From: Pyrus communis
Lineage: Eukaryota > Streptophyta > Magnoliopsida > Rosales > Rosaceae
Assembly: GCF_963583255.1 (NCBI RefSeq)
Contig: NC_084814.1
Span: 24,742,815 to 24,806,814, forward strand
Reading direction: 5' to 3'
Length of the DNA: 64,000 bases
Numbering within the stretch: the stretch's first letter is position 1; the number at the start of each line of letters is the position of its first letter. A program made the translations under genes and the position numbers. The notes under the pieces were generated by a model. That model did not search any database, was not told the origin of the DNA, and saw only the letters and a program-made list of their open reading frames with translations. Below, one piece after another: positions 12,071-22,668 of this stretch.

Positions 12071-12715
12071 TGTGACATCCCACATCGCCCATGGGAGTAA
12101 TCCTTATATGTTTATTCCCATCCCTACCTAGCACGAGGCCTTTTGGGAGCTCACTGGCTTTGCGTTCCATGGGAACTTCGAAGTTAAGCGAGTAGCGCGC
12201 TAGAGCACTCCCAGGATGGGTGACCCATCAGGAAGTTCTCGTGTGAGTTCCCAAAAACAAAATCGTGAGGGCGTGGTAGGGGCCTAAAGCGGACAATATC
12301 GTGCTACGGTGGTGGAGCGAACCCAGGAAGTGATCCGCCCCGGGTTGGGATGTGACAATTTTGGTATCAGAGCCTAACCCTGGTCGTGGTGTGCCAACGA
12401 GGACGTCGGGCCCCTAAGGGGGGTGGATTGTGACATCCCACATCGCCTAGGGGAGTGATCCTTATATGTTTATTCTCATCCCTACCTAGCACGAGGCCTT
12501 TTGGGAGCTCACTGGTTTCAGGTTTCATAAGAACTCCGAAGTTAAGCGAGTAGCGCGCTAGAGCACTCCTAGGATGGGTGACCTATCGGAAAGTTCTTGT
12601 GTGAGTTCCCAAAAACAAAACCGTGGGGGCGTGGTCGGGACCCAAAGCGGATAATATCGTGCTACGGTGGTGGAGCGAGCCCGGGAAGTGATTCTCTCCA
12701 GGTCGGGATGTGACA
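12071..12715 (+). mobile_element. Cassandra-type TRIM retrotransposon carrying 5S rRNA-like LTRs (copy 1)
   Basis: Two 287-bp LTRs (12071-12357 and 12429-12715) begin TGTGACATCCCACATCG and end GATGTGACA. The 71-bp interior has a primer-binding site for initiator tRNA-Met (TGGTATCAGAGC at 12362-12373) and a purine tract before LTR2. Target duplication AATAC flanks it (12066-12070, 12716-12720). Each LTR contains a 5S rRNA-like domain, seen as CGAAGTTAAGCGAGTAGCGC and AGGATGGGTGACC, the marks of Cassandra, whose 5S part carries a Pol III promoter. By hand I count about 30 differences between the LTRs, so the insertion is old. No protein is encoded, so mobilisation needs enzymes from other elements. 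Confidence 0.9.
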
Positions 12716-13022
12716 AATACATTCTCAAAATGTACCCATATAAGTTTAAAAATGGATTAGAGAAAAGATTGAATGAATTTTATATAAAAAATGGGTACAT
12801 TTTATATTAAAAGAGGGTACATTTTTCATATAACAAATTGGTACTTTTAAGAATGGGTACATATCAATTTTTTATAAAAATTTAATGGGTACAAACTTAT
12901 TCTAATTTTATTTTTTTATATTTTGGAAATGTTTGAATTGAAAATTAATTAGGAGTTTAATAAGGGTGTAAGTATCTCTAAATCAATTACTAATTTTTAT
13001 TATAAAAATTACGTAACTTGCA

Positions 13023-13638
13023 TTTCACATCCCGGACCTACTCCACCACCGTAGCACGATATTGTCCGCTTTGGGCTTACCATTCCCTCACGGCTTTGTC
13101 TTTGGGAACTCATGAGCAACTTCCCAGTGGGTCACCCATCATGGGATTGCTCTAACCCTTTTCTCGCTTAACTTCGGAGTTCCCATGGAACCCGAAGCCA
13201 GTGAGCTCCCAAAAGGCCTCGTGCTAGGTAGGGATGTGAATATATATATAAGGATCACTCCCCTGGGCGATGTGGGATGTCACAATCCACCCCCCTTAGG
13301 GGCCCGACGTCCTTGTCGGCACATTTCCGGCCAGGGATTGGCTCTGATACCAATTTTCACATCCCGGCCCGGGACGGATTACTTCCCGGGCCTACTCCAC
13401 CACCGTAGCACGATATTGTCCGCTTTGGGCTTACCATTCCCTCACGGCTTTATCTTTGGGAACTCACGAGCAACTTCCCAGTGGGTCACCCATCATGGGA
13501 TTGCTCTAGCCCTTTTCTCGCTTAACTTCGGAGTTCCCATGGAACCCGAAGCCAGTGAGCTCCCAAAAGGCCTCGTGCTAGGTAGGGATGTGAATATATA
13601 TATAAGGATCACTCCCCTGGACGATGTGGGATGTCACA
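13023..13638 (-). mobile_element. Cassandra-type TRIM retrotransposon (copy 2, opposite orientation)
   Basis: On the minus strand, LTRs lie at 13355-13638 (284 bp) and 13023-13284 (262 bp, with about 22 bp missing near its GATGTG end). The 70-bp interior has the inverse of the tRNA-Met primer site (GGCTCTGATACCA). Target duplication TTGCA is present at 13018-13022 and 13639-13643. The 5S-like core CGCTTAACTTCGGAG is visible in both LTRs. Apart from the gap I count only four or five substitutions between the LTRs, so this copy is much younger than its neighbour. An open frame runs from one LTR into the next but is not a gene. Confidence 0.9.
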
Positions 13639-13740
13639 TTGCATGTATGATAGGGACTTTGATCAAAATATAAAAATTAATAGGATTTTAATGAACATTA
13701 GAAACTAAGGACTGGATACTAATTTTTGCTTAATTTATTA

Positions 13741-14209
13741 TTTACTATAAATCTGATTCATGCATTGCGTACATGCAAATATTTCATATTATTTTTGCTG
13801 ACAGCATTGCACGCAAAGAGCAGTACCTCATGTTCTTGTTTTTGTTTTGAAATTCATTGAATTTAATTTAAATATTGTTTATGATGTAGTGGTGTTATAT
13901 TTATCTTAATTACTACCAAAATAAGCGTGTTGGTTTATCTTTTACGATGCCTACACACAGGCTGTCTTTGAAATAACTTAAATCAAAATAAATTTTAGGA
14001 CTAATTAATTATAAGTTCACAATTATCATTAAATAATAACAAAGAGCTACAAACATAACGTTCACTGAATAATAAAAAACAGTTCAATCTTAAACAATCA
14101 AACAAGAAATTTTTTTTTCAAAAACTCTAACTTTAAAGTTTCACTTAATTATATAACATTATTATATAATAAGATTTTTTTTTTCAATTTTATTATTAAC
14201 ACTTCAAAT
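13741..14209. other. AT-rich spacer, nothing recognised
   Basis: No frame or repeat that I can support. Confidence 0.4.
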
Positions 14210-14335
14210 TAGGGCTGGGTTCGGTTTTTTTCGGTTCGGTTTTTTCTCAAAACCGAAACCGAACCGAAATTTCGGTTCGGTTCGGTTCGGTTCAAATTTT
14301 TTTCGGTTTTTTTCGGTTCGGTTTCGGTTTTTTTC

Positions 14336-14374
<39 letters not shown>

Positions 14375-14845
14375 CTTTCTCCCTCCAAAATTATTAAAAA
14401 AAAAAAAGGAAATATAAAAGTTCACATTCATATTAATAGGCTAGGCGGAATGAAAAATAAGGAGGAGGAGGGTTAGGGTTGTTTTGTTAAAAAGATTAAA
14501 AAATTAAAAAAAATCTCACAAATCCTGGAGGCATGAGGGTTCGAACCCATGCCTCCATGCTCGTAAAGTTTCACTGAAACCAACTTGGCAACAGGTTCTG
14601 TTTTGTTATGATTGTATGACTAAACTATTTATAAATATTCAAAAAAATTATATATATATATAAATCGGTTCGGTTCGGTTCGGTTCGGTTTCCGAGCCTC
14701 AAAAACCGAAACCGAACCGGTCAGATTCGGTTCGGTTCGGTTTGACAATTTCGGTTCGGTTTTTTTTTCGGTTCGGTTTTTTTCGGTCTCGGTCCGGTTC
14801 GGTTTTCGGTTTTTTTCGGTTTTCGGTTTTTTGAACCCACCCCTA
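14210..14845. mobile_element. Non-autonomous hAT-like element with CGGTTCGGTTT sub-terminal repeats
   Basis: The element starts TAGGGCTGGGTTC, the inverse of its right end is TAGGGGTGGGTTC, and it is flanked by a perfect 8-bp duplication CTTCAAAT (14202-14209 and 14846-14853). Eight-base duplications and TAGGG-type ends fit the hAT superfamily. Both sub-terminal regions are arrays of CGGTTCGGTTTTTT-type units in both directions, with a long T-run near 14339-14374. The only long frame is the low-complexity array, not a gene. The centre holds a tRNA-like segment (14528-14592). Confidence 0.75.
14528..14592 (-). other. tRNA-like segment with Pol III box A and box B
   Basis: On the minus strand TTGCCAAGTTGG (14591-14580) fits box A and GGTTCGAACCC (14547-14537) fits box B exactly, at tRNA-like spacing. 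The flanks of box B form a near-perfect palindrome (GGAGGCATG and its inverse). An acceptor stem and anticodon arm are not convincing, so I do not call a functional tRNA. It looks like a tRNA-derived or SINE-derived insert inside the hAT-like element. Confidence 0.5.
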
Positions 14846-14853
14846 CTTCAAAT

Positions 14854-15950
14854 ATCTCATTATACACTCTCAATTTTTATGTTTCAATTAAAAAAATTTA
14901 CACTTACAAAAAATGCACAATGACATTTTGAAGTGCTAATTAGAGCAATTTTTTTTTTAATCTATAGCATTATCACATATAAATTTTAGCTGACAAATTT
15001 TTGAAGCCGCTCAAATCCAAAGTCCTGTACGATGCGCCTTTCGTTCTCTAGAGCCGCCACTGCCTACGCAGCTATGTATACTAATCAAGGGGCGACTAAG
15101 ATTAGATAGCAACATTCTGTTTTATTTGCCTTTAATAATAAGCATAAATCCATTTGTAGTCTTATGAAAAAAAGTCTAACATGTCTAAATCCATCAAATT
15201 AACATCCAATTAAAATGAATTAAGTGCATGTGAGGAGGCCCACCTGGTTTATGCTTAATGTATAAATTTAATTAATTAAAGAAAAGCCTTAATGACTTAG
15301 TTAAGTTTTTAATTTATTTTTTAATTTTTTGATTAATTCAAAACAGTTATATGATCTGTTTGACCAAATAGTTACATATGTTCTGAAAAAAGCATTAGAA
15401 TGCCTATATAACTTAAACTTTGTTTATAAATAGTTGGATCCTGGTAGAGAAAACATTTGTACATAGAGTTACAAACACTGAGTAAAGACAAAATTTTGTT
15501 TCAAGGACATTGCAAATCCGTAAGGCTCTATCTGCAAAATTCCCTTAGGTCATTACATTTTTATAATTTTGTTTTATGTGATTATATATCATATATATTT
15601 GTATAATTTTATTATAGTAGAATTTATATTCAATAAAATTAATCTTACTGGTTGTTATTCCCGCCAATATTTACTTCCAGTGATTGTCGTTTTGCTTCTC
15701 CTTTTTCTTTTCCTACATAAACCATAAACTAATGGAAGCTCAATGGAAGCTACATGCATGTAGAATCTGCAACTCTACTAGTCTTCTTCTTTGAAGTTTC
15801 TGGCTTTGCCCTTAGAAATTCTCAAGGAGAAAAAGGGTTTTGGTTTACTATATATACTTATATATGTGTGTGTGTGTGTTTACATGTTGCATATAAATTT
15901 CTAGTCTGGCTTTGTTTTAACTCCTCAAAAGCTTGCCCTTGTTTCTATGA
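14854..15950. other. Upstream region of the MYB gene
   Basis: AT-rich, no coding signal. It contains a short (TG)n run at about 15865-15880 and TATATATAC shortly before. The last few hundred bases should hold the promoter and 5' UTR of the MYB gene. Confidence 0.4.
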
Positions 15951-17176
15951 ATGAGAGCTGGTATGTCCACTAATACCAAAACCCTAAGTAGCAATTGTTC
16001 CGGCGAAGACAACAGTGAGCTTAGGAGAGGGCCATGGACTCTTGAAGAAGACCGTCTTCTTATTCAGTACATAGAGCGCCATGGCGAAGGCCAGTGGAAC
16101 TTGCTTGCCAAACGTTCAGGTAACCGTACGTAACCAATTTGCATGCTGGTGACTATGGCTACGAGTATTTTATGGTTTTATTTTTCCCTTCTTTTTTGGT
16201 TAATTATATTTCTTAATTTGTTGGTTAATTATACAGGATTAAGGAGAACTGGCAAAAGTTGCAGATTGAGATGGTTGAATTATCTGAAACCCGACGTTAA
16301 GCGAGGCAATCTTAGTCCTGAAGAACAGCTCTTGATTCTTGACCTCCACTCAAAAATGGGCAATAGGTGAGCTAGCTACCCCATTCAACACCCCAAATTC
16401 ATTGCCGCTTTTAATTCGAGCGATGTTCTAATCTAATATAAACAAACGCGGAGAGGCAGTCAGTTTCTTTACATCTTAAAGAAGCCTTTTTCATGCAGAG
16501 TTTATTAAAACTTACCATTTATAGTGTGGTGCTTTTTGGTCTTAAATTATAGAAAAATAGTTATATTTCCTTTTGTGATCGCAGGTGGTCGAAAATCGCG
16601 CAGTATTTACCGGGAAGAACAGACAATGAAATCAAGAACTATTGGAGAACAAGGATGCACAAACAAGCCCGGCATCTCAACATCGACATGAAAAGCAGAG
16701 AGTTTCAAAATATGATAAGGTGCTTTTGGATGCCTAGGTTGAAGCAGAAGATAGGAGGAGAAACATTGATTTCTTCAGCTGTGTTAAACCAAAATCCTAC
16801 GATTTCGCAGCCTCTCGAAAACAACACTGTCCAACATCTAACGGCAACAGTATCCCAGCCACCACAAATCCTAGTGCTGGAAGAAATTAATATGAGTGGA
16901 ACAATGTACAATTTGGATGTCGAAAAGCAAAACACAGAGGCAGATTACTGCACAAGTTCATGCATTTTCCCTTCAGAACCAGTGGACATGTCGAAGACTG
17001 CGCAATTTCCGGAATGCCCTCCTTTCTATTGTGGTGACAACAGTGGCAACGACATGGAATCCTTCAAACTGCAGGAATCTGTGTCAGCAGACTCAGCACC
17101 AAATTTCCCTGGAAATTCCTCCGGCGATTGCTACGTGGCAGAAAACAACTGGTTTGACAGTGATTTTTTCATGTAG
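15951..17176 (+). CDS. R2R3-MYB transcription factor, subgroup-20-like (MYB62/MYB108/MYB112 type)
   Basis: Three exons, 15951-16119, 16237-16366 and 16585-17176, with GT-AG introns at the two positions conserved in R2R3-MYBs, give 296 residues. Repeat R2 starts with [18 protein letters not shown] and ends [15 protein letters not shown]. Repeat R3 contains [19 protein letters not shown] and [20 protein letters not shown]. Right after R3 come KQARHLN and CFWMPRL, the WxPRL signature that I associate with subgroup 20, whose members act in stress, phosphate and hormone responses. The C-terminal half is low-complexity and ends DSDFFM. A second in-frame Met four codons downstream is an alternative start. 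DNA binding and nuclear location follow from the family. The exact orthologue is not settled. Confidence 0.92.
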
Positions 17177-18143
17177 CATGTGGAACATGGATGAAATGTG
17201 GCCAAATAGGAAGTTGTGACTCACACAAATTAGTTTATAGATCATTTCATCAAGTGTTAAGCAGCTAATTTTCTACCCAACACACAAAATTGTACAAATA
17301 CTGTTAGTACTGAAAATGGTATGGTTATGAGACAAGCACTAAGGCTCCGAGTTCACTTTGTCTTCGAGTGCAGTTTCATATATTGTTACAGCTTCAACCT
17401 ACTTGGTTCTTGTATAAAAATAAAATAAAATATATCTGCCGCTGGCCCGTCTTTGGCGTTGGGTTTGGGGCCGACGACAATCTTTTTGAAATCATTCTTG
17501 GTCTCTTTCCTCTCAATTCCCGTTTACTTTATTTGGTGTTGAATTTTCGTCCTGAAATGTTGTAGTTGTCGTGATAGCCATCACATTTTGGCCCACACAA
17601 GACAATTAACACAAGACTTTGGGTCCAGTTATCACCTTCAATATTAGGTTGAAGCTGGGAAAGATATCAAATTGCATCAGGCTTGGTTTAGCCATAATGA
17701 CAATTTAGGTTTAGTCGATGCAGCGATATGGCTTTCCTATGTCCGGAGATTATAAAGCGGTGACATAATTTTATCTTTTTATTTTAGTTATGTTTAATAA
17801 TTTCCAAGAATGGTTTTGGAGTTTGGTTTGATTTCTTTCTTTAGGAGTGTGTGCTTGTTTGATTGCTCTCTACAGAAGAGTTGCTTGATTTTCCTTTTCG
17901 TTTTAGTGTGCAACCTCTTTTGGATCCAAGTGTTAAGGATGAATCTGTTTGATTTGCTGGATCTATTTCACTTGTATTCTGGGATCATGGCGGTGAATAG
18001 GTGGTGATCCACCTATGGCCATTGTACACTGTCTCAATATATGATTTGAGATTTTGTTCTCACATGGTCTCCGTGTAACACGAAATTTAACGGTTTTGTT
18101 GATCTATATAAATTTTGTGGTTCCTAATGTGCTCAAACAAATG
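17177..18143. other. MYB 3' flank and unassigned sequence
   Basis: The first few hundred bases are likely the 3' UTR of the MYB gene. The rest has short frames without recognisable domains. Confidence 0.35.
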
Positions 18144-18148
18144 CTTCA

Positions 18149-18683
18149 TGTTACATCCCACATCGGCCACACGAGGGTCGAGTCCTGGCCTTATATGTCC
18201 ATGCCTGGCTCCTTAACTTCGAAGAGGCCTTTTGTGGGCGCCCAGTAGGGGTGTGGCAGGCGCTGGGCTACGGCCCAAGTACCGGCCCACAGAAGCAAAG
18301 CCGTGCGGTAGCCCCCTTTCGGGCGGGGAATGCCAAAGCGGACAATATCTTCGGAGTTGAAGGGTCGGGATGTGACAATTTGGTATCAGAGCCGGACTCG
18401 TGCTGGTTCGATGTGCCGACGAGGACGTCGGGCACCCCTACGGGGGGGGGAGGATGTTACATCCCACATCGGCCACACGAGGGTCGAGTCCTGGCCTTAT
18501 ATGTCCATGCCTGGCTCCTTAACTTCGAAGAGGCCTTTTGTGGGCGCCCAGTAGGGGTGTGGCAGGCGCTGGGCTACGGCCCAAGTACCGGCCCACAGAA
18601 GCAAAGCCGTGCGGTAGCCCCCTTTCGGGCGGGGAATGCCAAAGCGGACAATATCTTCGGAGTTGAAGGGTCGGGATGTGACA
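18149..18683 (+). mobile_element. Cassandra-related TRIM without a direct 5S domain, LTRs apparently identical
   Basis: Two 229-bp LTRs (18149-18377 and 18455-18683) begin TGTTACATCCCACATCGG and end GATGTGACA. By eye they are identical. The 77-bp interior starts with a tRNA-Met primer site (TGGTATCAGAGCC at 18381) and ends in a G-rich purine tract. Target duplication CTTCA lies at 18144-18148 and 18684-18688. LTR ends, the phrase AAAGCGGACAATATC, the primer site and GACGAGGACGTCGGGC are shared with the Cassandra copies at 12-13.6 kb, but the direct 5S domain is replaced by GC-rich sequence. Long frames here are repeat artefacts. Identical LTRs mean a very recent insertion. Confidence 0.9.
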
Positions 18684-18843
18684 CTTCAAGTCTACCCATT
18701 ACTTTGCGATAAGTAATGTTTATTGTAATATGTCTAGATCTAGTTTGCAAGTACCCTTTTAAAGCCGAGTTCTTCATGATATATTTTTATAATGTCATTT
18801 TATCAATAAATAAAATATAGCACTCTTTCTTAAAAAAAAAAAG

Positions 18844-18994
18844 AGTTTTAACGAAAAGTCCACGGTACTGTTCACTTTAACGAAAAACCACATTTTTACA
18901 CTAAAAAATCAATCATAATACTATTCACTTTATCTTTATTTTATCCTTATCGTTAAAACTCAAAGTTTTCAAACTCTTTTTGTTAGTTTTCCTT
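18844..18994. repeat. Small dispersed element, TTTTAACG family (copy 2)
   Basis: Starts TTTTAACGAAAAGTCCACGG and ends near CTTTTTGTTAGTTTTCC. It matches 10540-10690 over its length and is better preserved. Confidence 0.65.
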
Positions 18995-19420
18995 AAAAAA
19001 AAACCTACATGGGTTTATAAATGCAAAAGCAGCCAGGCTTCAAATTTTCTTCCTCAACCAATTAATGGGACGGTGGAGAAATCGTGACTAAATTAGTCAA
19101 TTTGAGGAAGCAATATCTTCTTGCAGCAATGCTTTGATTTAAGACTTGCAAGTCAAGTGGGTCAAAGAGACCACCAACCATGAAGCACTAGAAAAATAAT
19201 GCAACTGAGGAAAAAAAAAAAAGTTGCAACCTATATTAAAAGGGAAAGGAACTTTTCTACGATTGAGATGACATTGTGACGGTAGTCTATAATAATAATA
19301 CCGAATAATTAAAAACACATGTCAGTGCATGATTGACTCGAAATACTTCCACATATTATAGCACAGAACATGCTAATATTTGGTCTTCCCCTCTCACCAT
19401 TGATTATAGTTAATACAAAA

Positions 19421-19620
19421 TGGAAGGGGATCCTTTCCGGATCCCTTCCACCTAGTTCTCCTCATCAAACAATCGGGACCCTTAAAATTTAATCAAACGG
19501 TTAAAGTTATTATAACTTTTAAAGTGGGCTCGTATTTTTAGCCGTTTAATCAAATTTCGAAGGTCCAAATTGTTTGATGAGGAGGATTAGGTGGAAAGGA
19601 TCCAGATATGATCCCTTCTA
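19421..19620. repeat. MITE, GGAAAGGATCC-type ends (copy 2)
   Basis: The left end TGGAAGGGGATCCTTTCCGG and the inverse of the right end (TAGAAGGGATCATATCTGG) bracket arms with CTCATCAAACAAT and ATTGTTTGATGAG. The core with AATCAAACGGTTAAAGTTAT matches copy 1 at 1317-1515. Confidence 0.65.
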
Positions 19621-19683
19621 ACACAAAACTATGACAAGTCTTCTTATTGATTAACGTATAGATAGTGTAATTGGTTTATTAGT

Positions 19684-19862
19684 AGAATATATATATATTT
19701 TTTAATTCAACAAATTTGAAAAAGACTACTAGGCATGACAATTTCCATGATCACCAACTGGAAAGTTAGTCAGAATATATATATTTTTTTTAATTCAACA
19801 AATTGGAAAAAGACTACTAGGCATGACAATTTCCATGATCACCAACTGGAAAGTTAGTCAGA
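19684..19862. repeat. Tandem duplication of about 88 bp
   Basis: Two nearly identical units in direct tandem, each with ATATATTTTTTAATTCAACA, GACTACTAGGCATGACAATT and CACCAACTGGAAAGTTAGTC. One base and the length of the AT run differ, so the event is recent. A frame across the second unit (19823-20086) has no known domain. Confidence 0.9.
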
Positions 19863-20185
19863 ATAGAACTTCCAAAAATTATGTTGACTCTTCTCCTCTT
19901 AAAATGTTCGTCCAATTATTAAGTTCAGACTTTTTTTTTATCAAATTGAGTGTTGTTTTTGTGCAATTTGTACAATATAAGCTTTTACAACGACAGAAAA
20001 AAAAAATATTTGAATTTGATGCAGATCAAGTACCAAATAATTTTTCTTATATGTCCCTAAAACTTGATCTTGTGCATTGGAAGTGATGAACAAAAATTGT
20101 GAGAACGCTAACGGTTGGGGGAGAATTAGAAATATTAAAGTTTAGGGCCTCAAAACAAAATGATAGTTCCGAGGGCCTTTTGTAA

Positions 20186-20382
20186 AAGCCCGTTGGGTTA
20201 AGTTTGTCGTTTGGATGTTGGGCTTTCAGCCCAATATTTTACTATATAGTACTCCAGGGCTATTCGTAACCGTTCATTTATACGATTCATCATCCAACCG
20301 TCCGTTCTATCTCGTTAAAGCATTTTTATTCGCCATCCTTAGGGTTTCTCTGAACCCGCCGAAGCCAGAGCTGTAGGGTTTT
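20186..20382 (+). promoter_or_regulatory. Promoter elements of the S7 gene: site II palindrome and telo-boxes
   Basis: TTGGGCT-TTC-AGCCCAA at 20218-20234 is a perfect inverted pair of site II motifs (TGGGCY), with another AAGCCC at 20186-20191. TTAGGGTTT at 20339-20347 and TAGGGTTTT at 20374-20382 are telo-boxes read on the other strand (AAACCCTAA). The pairing of site II and telo-box is the usual signature of plant ribosomal protein promoters, recognised in the family by TCP factors and telo-box binding proteins. Confidence 0.7.
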
Positions 20383-20953
20383 CTGTCACTCAAACGCAGT
20401 AGTCGCTCCGGCTCTCGATTCTCCTTGAGGTAGACCCTAAATCTCTAATCCCCATTTTATCTTCCTCAACTCGTTCTCTTACGTTCGATTCACTGCTCGA
20501 CTGACTGTTTTGTGTGAGAAAGTTTGAGACTTTTAGCTGTAGTAAGTCTATGCATCTTAGATTTCTTATGCTGCTTGTATTTCACATGAAATCGAAGGGG
20601 TTTTAAGATGTTTACGTTGTCTCCAAGCATCAATTTTTGCAAAACTTAGCGACCCATTTGCTTATTTTCTCCATTTTTTTCCCTTCATTTGGATTGTGAT
20701 TTGTTCGAATGCAGAAAGATTTGTATTTTGTAATGTGGGTTTTGAGTTTTGTTCAAAAATATGATCCCAACCCTTTATTCCATGTTTGTTTTAAATTTTC
20801 TCTGATTTATAAAACTCAAATGGCGTATGATGGATCGTAATATAATTCTTGTTTTCGTGCCGAATATCCAAAGTATATCAGTTTTTTCGTGTCTTTGTAT
20901 GCATGAAATTTTGATTTTGGTTCATGCCTGTTGTGTAGTCAGTTTTTGCCAAG

Positions 20954-22137
20954 ATGTATACTTCAAGGAAGAAGATTTCCAAGGATAACAATGCTGAGCC
21001 GACTGAATTTGAAGAGTCAGTTGCTCAAGTAAATGATGCAGCTGTTTACTGTGATTTTTAGTTACTTTGTTGTTGTAGTTTTGGGTTTTGATCACGCGTT
21101 CTTATCTGTGCAGGCAGTGTTTGATTTGGAAAACACAAATCAGGAGCTGAAGAGTGACCTGAAGGATCTATATATTAATTCAGCAATGTAAGCATTGTTT
21201 ACGGAATTTGTGTGTATTATAAACTGTTGCCTATTGTATGAGTTGCATTCTTTTTTCTGCCGCAGTCAAGTTGATGTGTCTGGAAGCAAGAAGGCAGTTG
21301 TTATCCATGTGCCCTATAGGCTTAGGAAGGCGTACCGCAAGATTCACGTTCGCCTTGTGAGGGAACTCGAAAAGAAGTTCAGTGGAAAGGTGATTAGTAA
21401 TTTATGATGTTCAGTTCTGTATTGTATGTGAACCCATAAATAATTGAGACTAGTCTATCATTGTGGTTATGTAGCATCCTCGTTTCTAGGCATTACCTCT
21501 TGCGCCTAACAGTTTGGAACAATTTATCTCTTTGTTGCTCTTTTTATCTGCTCAGCTAGTTTTTCATCTTGGTTTCTTGTCTCTCTAGCGGGTGACCTAG
21601 TTTCGAAATTTAGTTGTCTTATTACATTATTTATCTATAAATAAGTGATTCTTATATGCATATCTATATCTATATGCAAAATTTCATTTTTGTTGGTAAC
21701 CTCGTAGTGGCCTTCTGGTTTTTCATTTGGTAGGATGTGATCCTGATTGCCACACGTAGGATTGTGAGGCCTCCAAAGAAAGGGTCAGCTGCTCAACGCC
21801 CCCGCACTCGTACACTAACTGCTGTGCACGAGGCAATGTTGGAGGATGTTGTGTTGCCTGCTGAGATTACTGGAAAGCGCATAAGATACCGTCTTGATGG
21901 ATCCAAGATAATGAAGGTAAACTAGCAAGGCTTGGATGAAATAGTAAATTAAGTTGGATAGACATTCTAATAGAAAAACTAGAATATTGAAGTCTCCTTT
22001 ATCCTAATGTTGGGCAGGTGTTCTTGGACCCCAAGGAACGTAACAACACCGAATACAAGCTGGAGAGCTTCTCTGCTGTTTACCGGAAGCTTTCGGGAAA
22101 AGATGTTGTGTTCGAGTACCCAATCACCGAAGCATAG
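20954..22137 (+). CDS. RPS7: 40S ribosomal protein S7 (eS7)
   Basis: Five coding exons, 20954-21028, 21114-21187, 21266-21389, 21734-21916 and 22018-22137, with GT-AG introns and continuous phase, give 191 residues, the normal length for plant eS7. It starts [20 protein letters not shown], has [20 protein letters not shown] in the middle and [20 protein letters not shown] further on, and ends [10 protein letters not shown]. The protein sits on the body of the small ribosomal subunit and is needed for its assembly. A 5' UTR intron probably runs from about 20429 (GAG|GTAGAC) to 20939 (GTGTAG), as is common in plant ribosomal protein genes. All conserved blocks are intact, so it is probably functional. 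Confidence 0.97.
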
Positions 22138-22479
22138 AATTATTTGGTTTACCTTAAGAACTGCAGTTGCAGGCAGACGATTTAAAATTTTGATGTTGAA
22201 GACCTGGTTTTAGGATAGCCTTTGAAGGATTTCGTTCTCTACATTACTAGCTCGTATTTTTGTTGATGTGATATGGTTTAATGTCGGATTTTTATTCTGT
22301 TCTTTGAATCGAAGGGTTTTCAATCAAGTGTTTCGACTCTTCAAATTTCATGCATGGTTTTCGACATCACTTGTTTCGTGACAAACTATTTTCCATTTTG
22401 CATAATTAGTATTTTTTTAATTTGGTTGCTGAAATGATTAGTTTTCAACTAGTCCTTGATATTCCTTCACTTCGTGGGA

Positions 22480-22668
22480 AAAGGATATCGGAGATCCTGT
22501 GATCATGACCGTTCATTGTGATCGTTCATTGTATGTATTGTGCGGTTAGTTTTCGTTAAGTAGTATTTATATTTAATTTTAAATTTTAAATAATTTTTGA
22601 TCGTACGATATACGATAATTGTACGATGACAGTTACGATCATAAGATCTCCAACATCCTTTTTCCCAC
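22480..22668. repeat. MITE, GATC-rich inverted-repeat family (copy 2 of 4)
   Basis: The left arm has GGAGATCCTGTGATCATGACC and the right arm the inverse, GATCATAAGATCTCC. The core has GTAGTATTTATATTTAA. It lies about 340 bases past the S7 stop codon. Confidence 0.6.

Larger units (their letters stand above)
11871..13740. other. AT-rich dispersed repeat with GGGTACA motifs, host of two nested TRIMs
   Basis: The sequence outside the two Cassandra insertions (11871-12070, 12716-13022, 13639-13740) is very AT-rich. It carries at least six GGGTACA or GGTAC motifs in both directions and the phrase ACTTTGATCAAAAT. The same motifs occur at 42890-43307 and 52230-52370 around the Ty3/gypsy element, so one repeat family hosts the insertions at both loci. 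I cannot name the family or its ends. Confidence 0.45.

Noticed and set aside
12140..12260. A functional 5S rRNA gene
   Set aside because: The similarity to 5S is real but lies inside a Cassandra LTR, is diverged and has insertions. The LTR context explains it.
13185..13673. Open frame of 162 codons on the plus strand
   Set aside because: It runs across the two LTRs and interior of Cassandra copy 2 and repeats itself. It is antisense to the element and has no domain.
14204..14431. Lys- and Asn-rich open frame on the minus strand
   Set aside because: It is the low-complexity CGGTT/T-run array of the hAT-like element.
14528..14592. A functional tRNA gene
   Set aside because: Box A and box B are present, but I could not form an acceptor stem and anticodon arm.
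18251..18712. Open frame of 153 codons on the plus strand with an internal repeat
   Set aside because: The repeat is the duplicated LTR of the TRIM, so it is a by-product of repeat structure.
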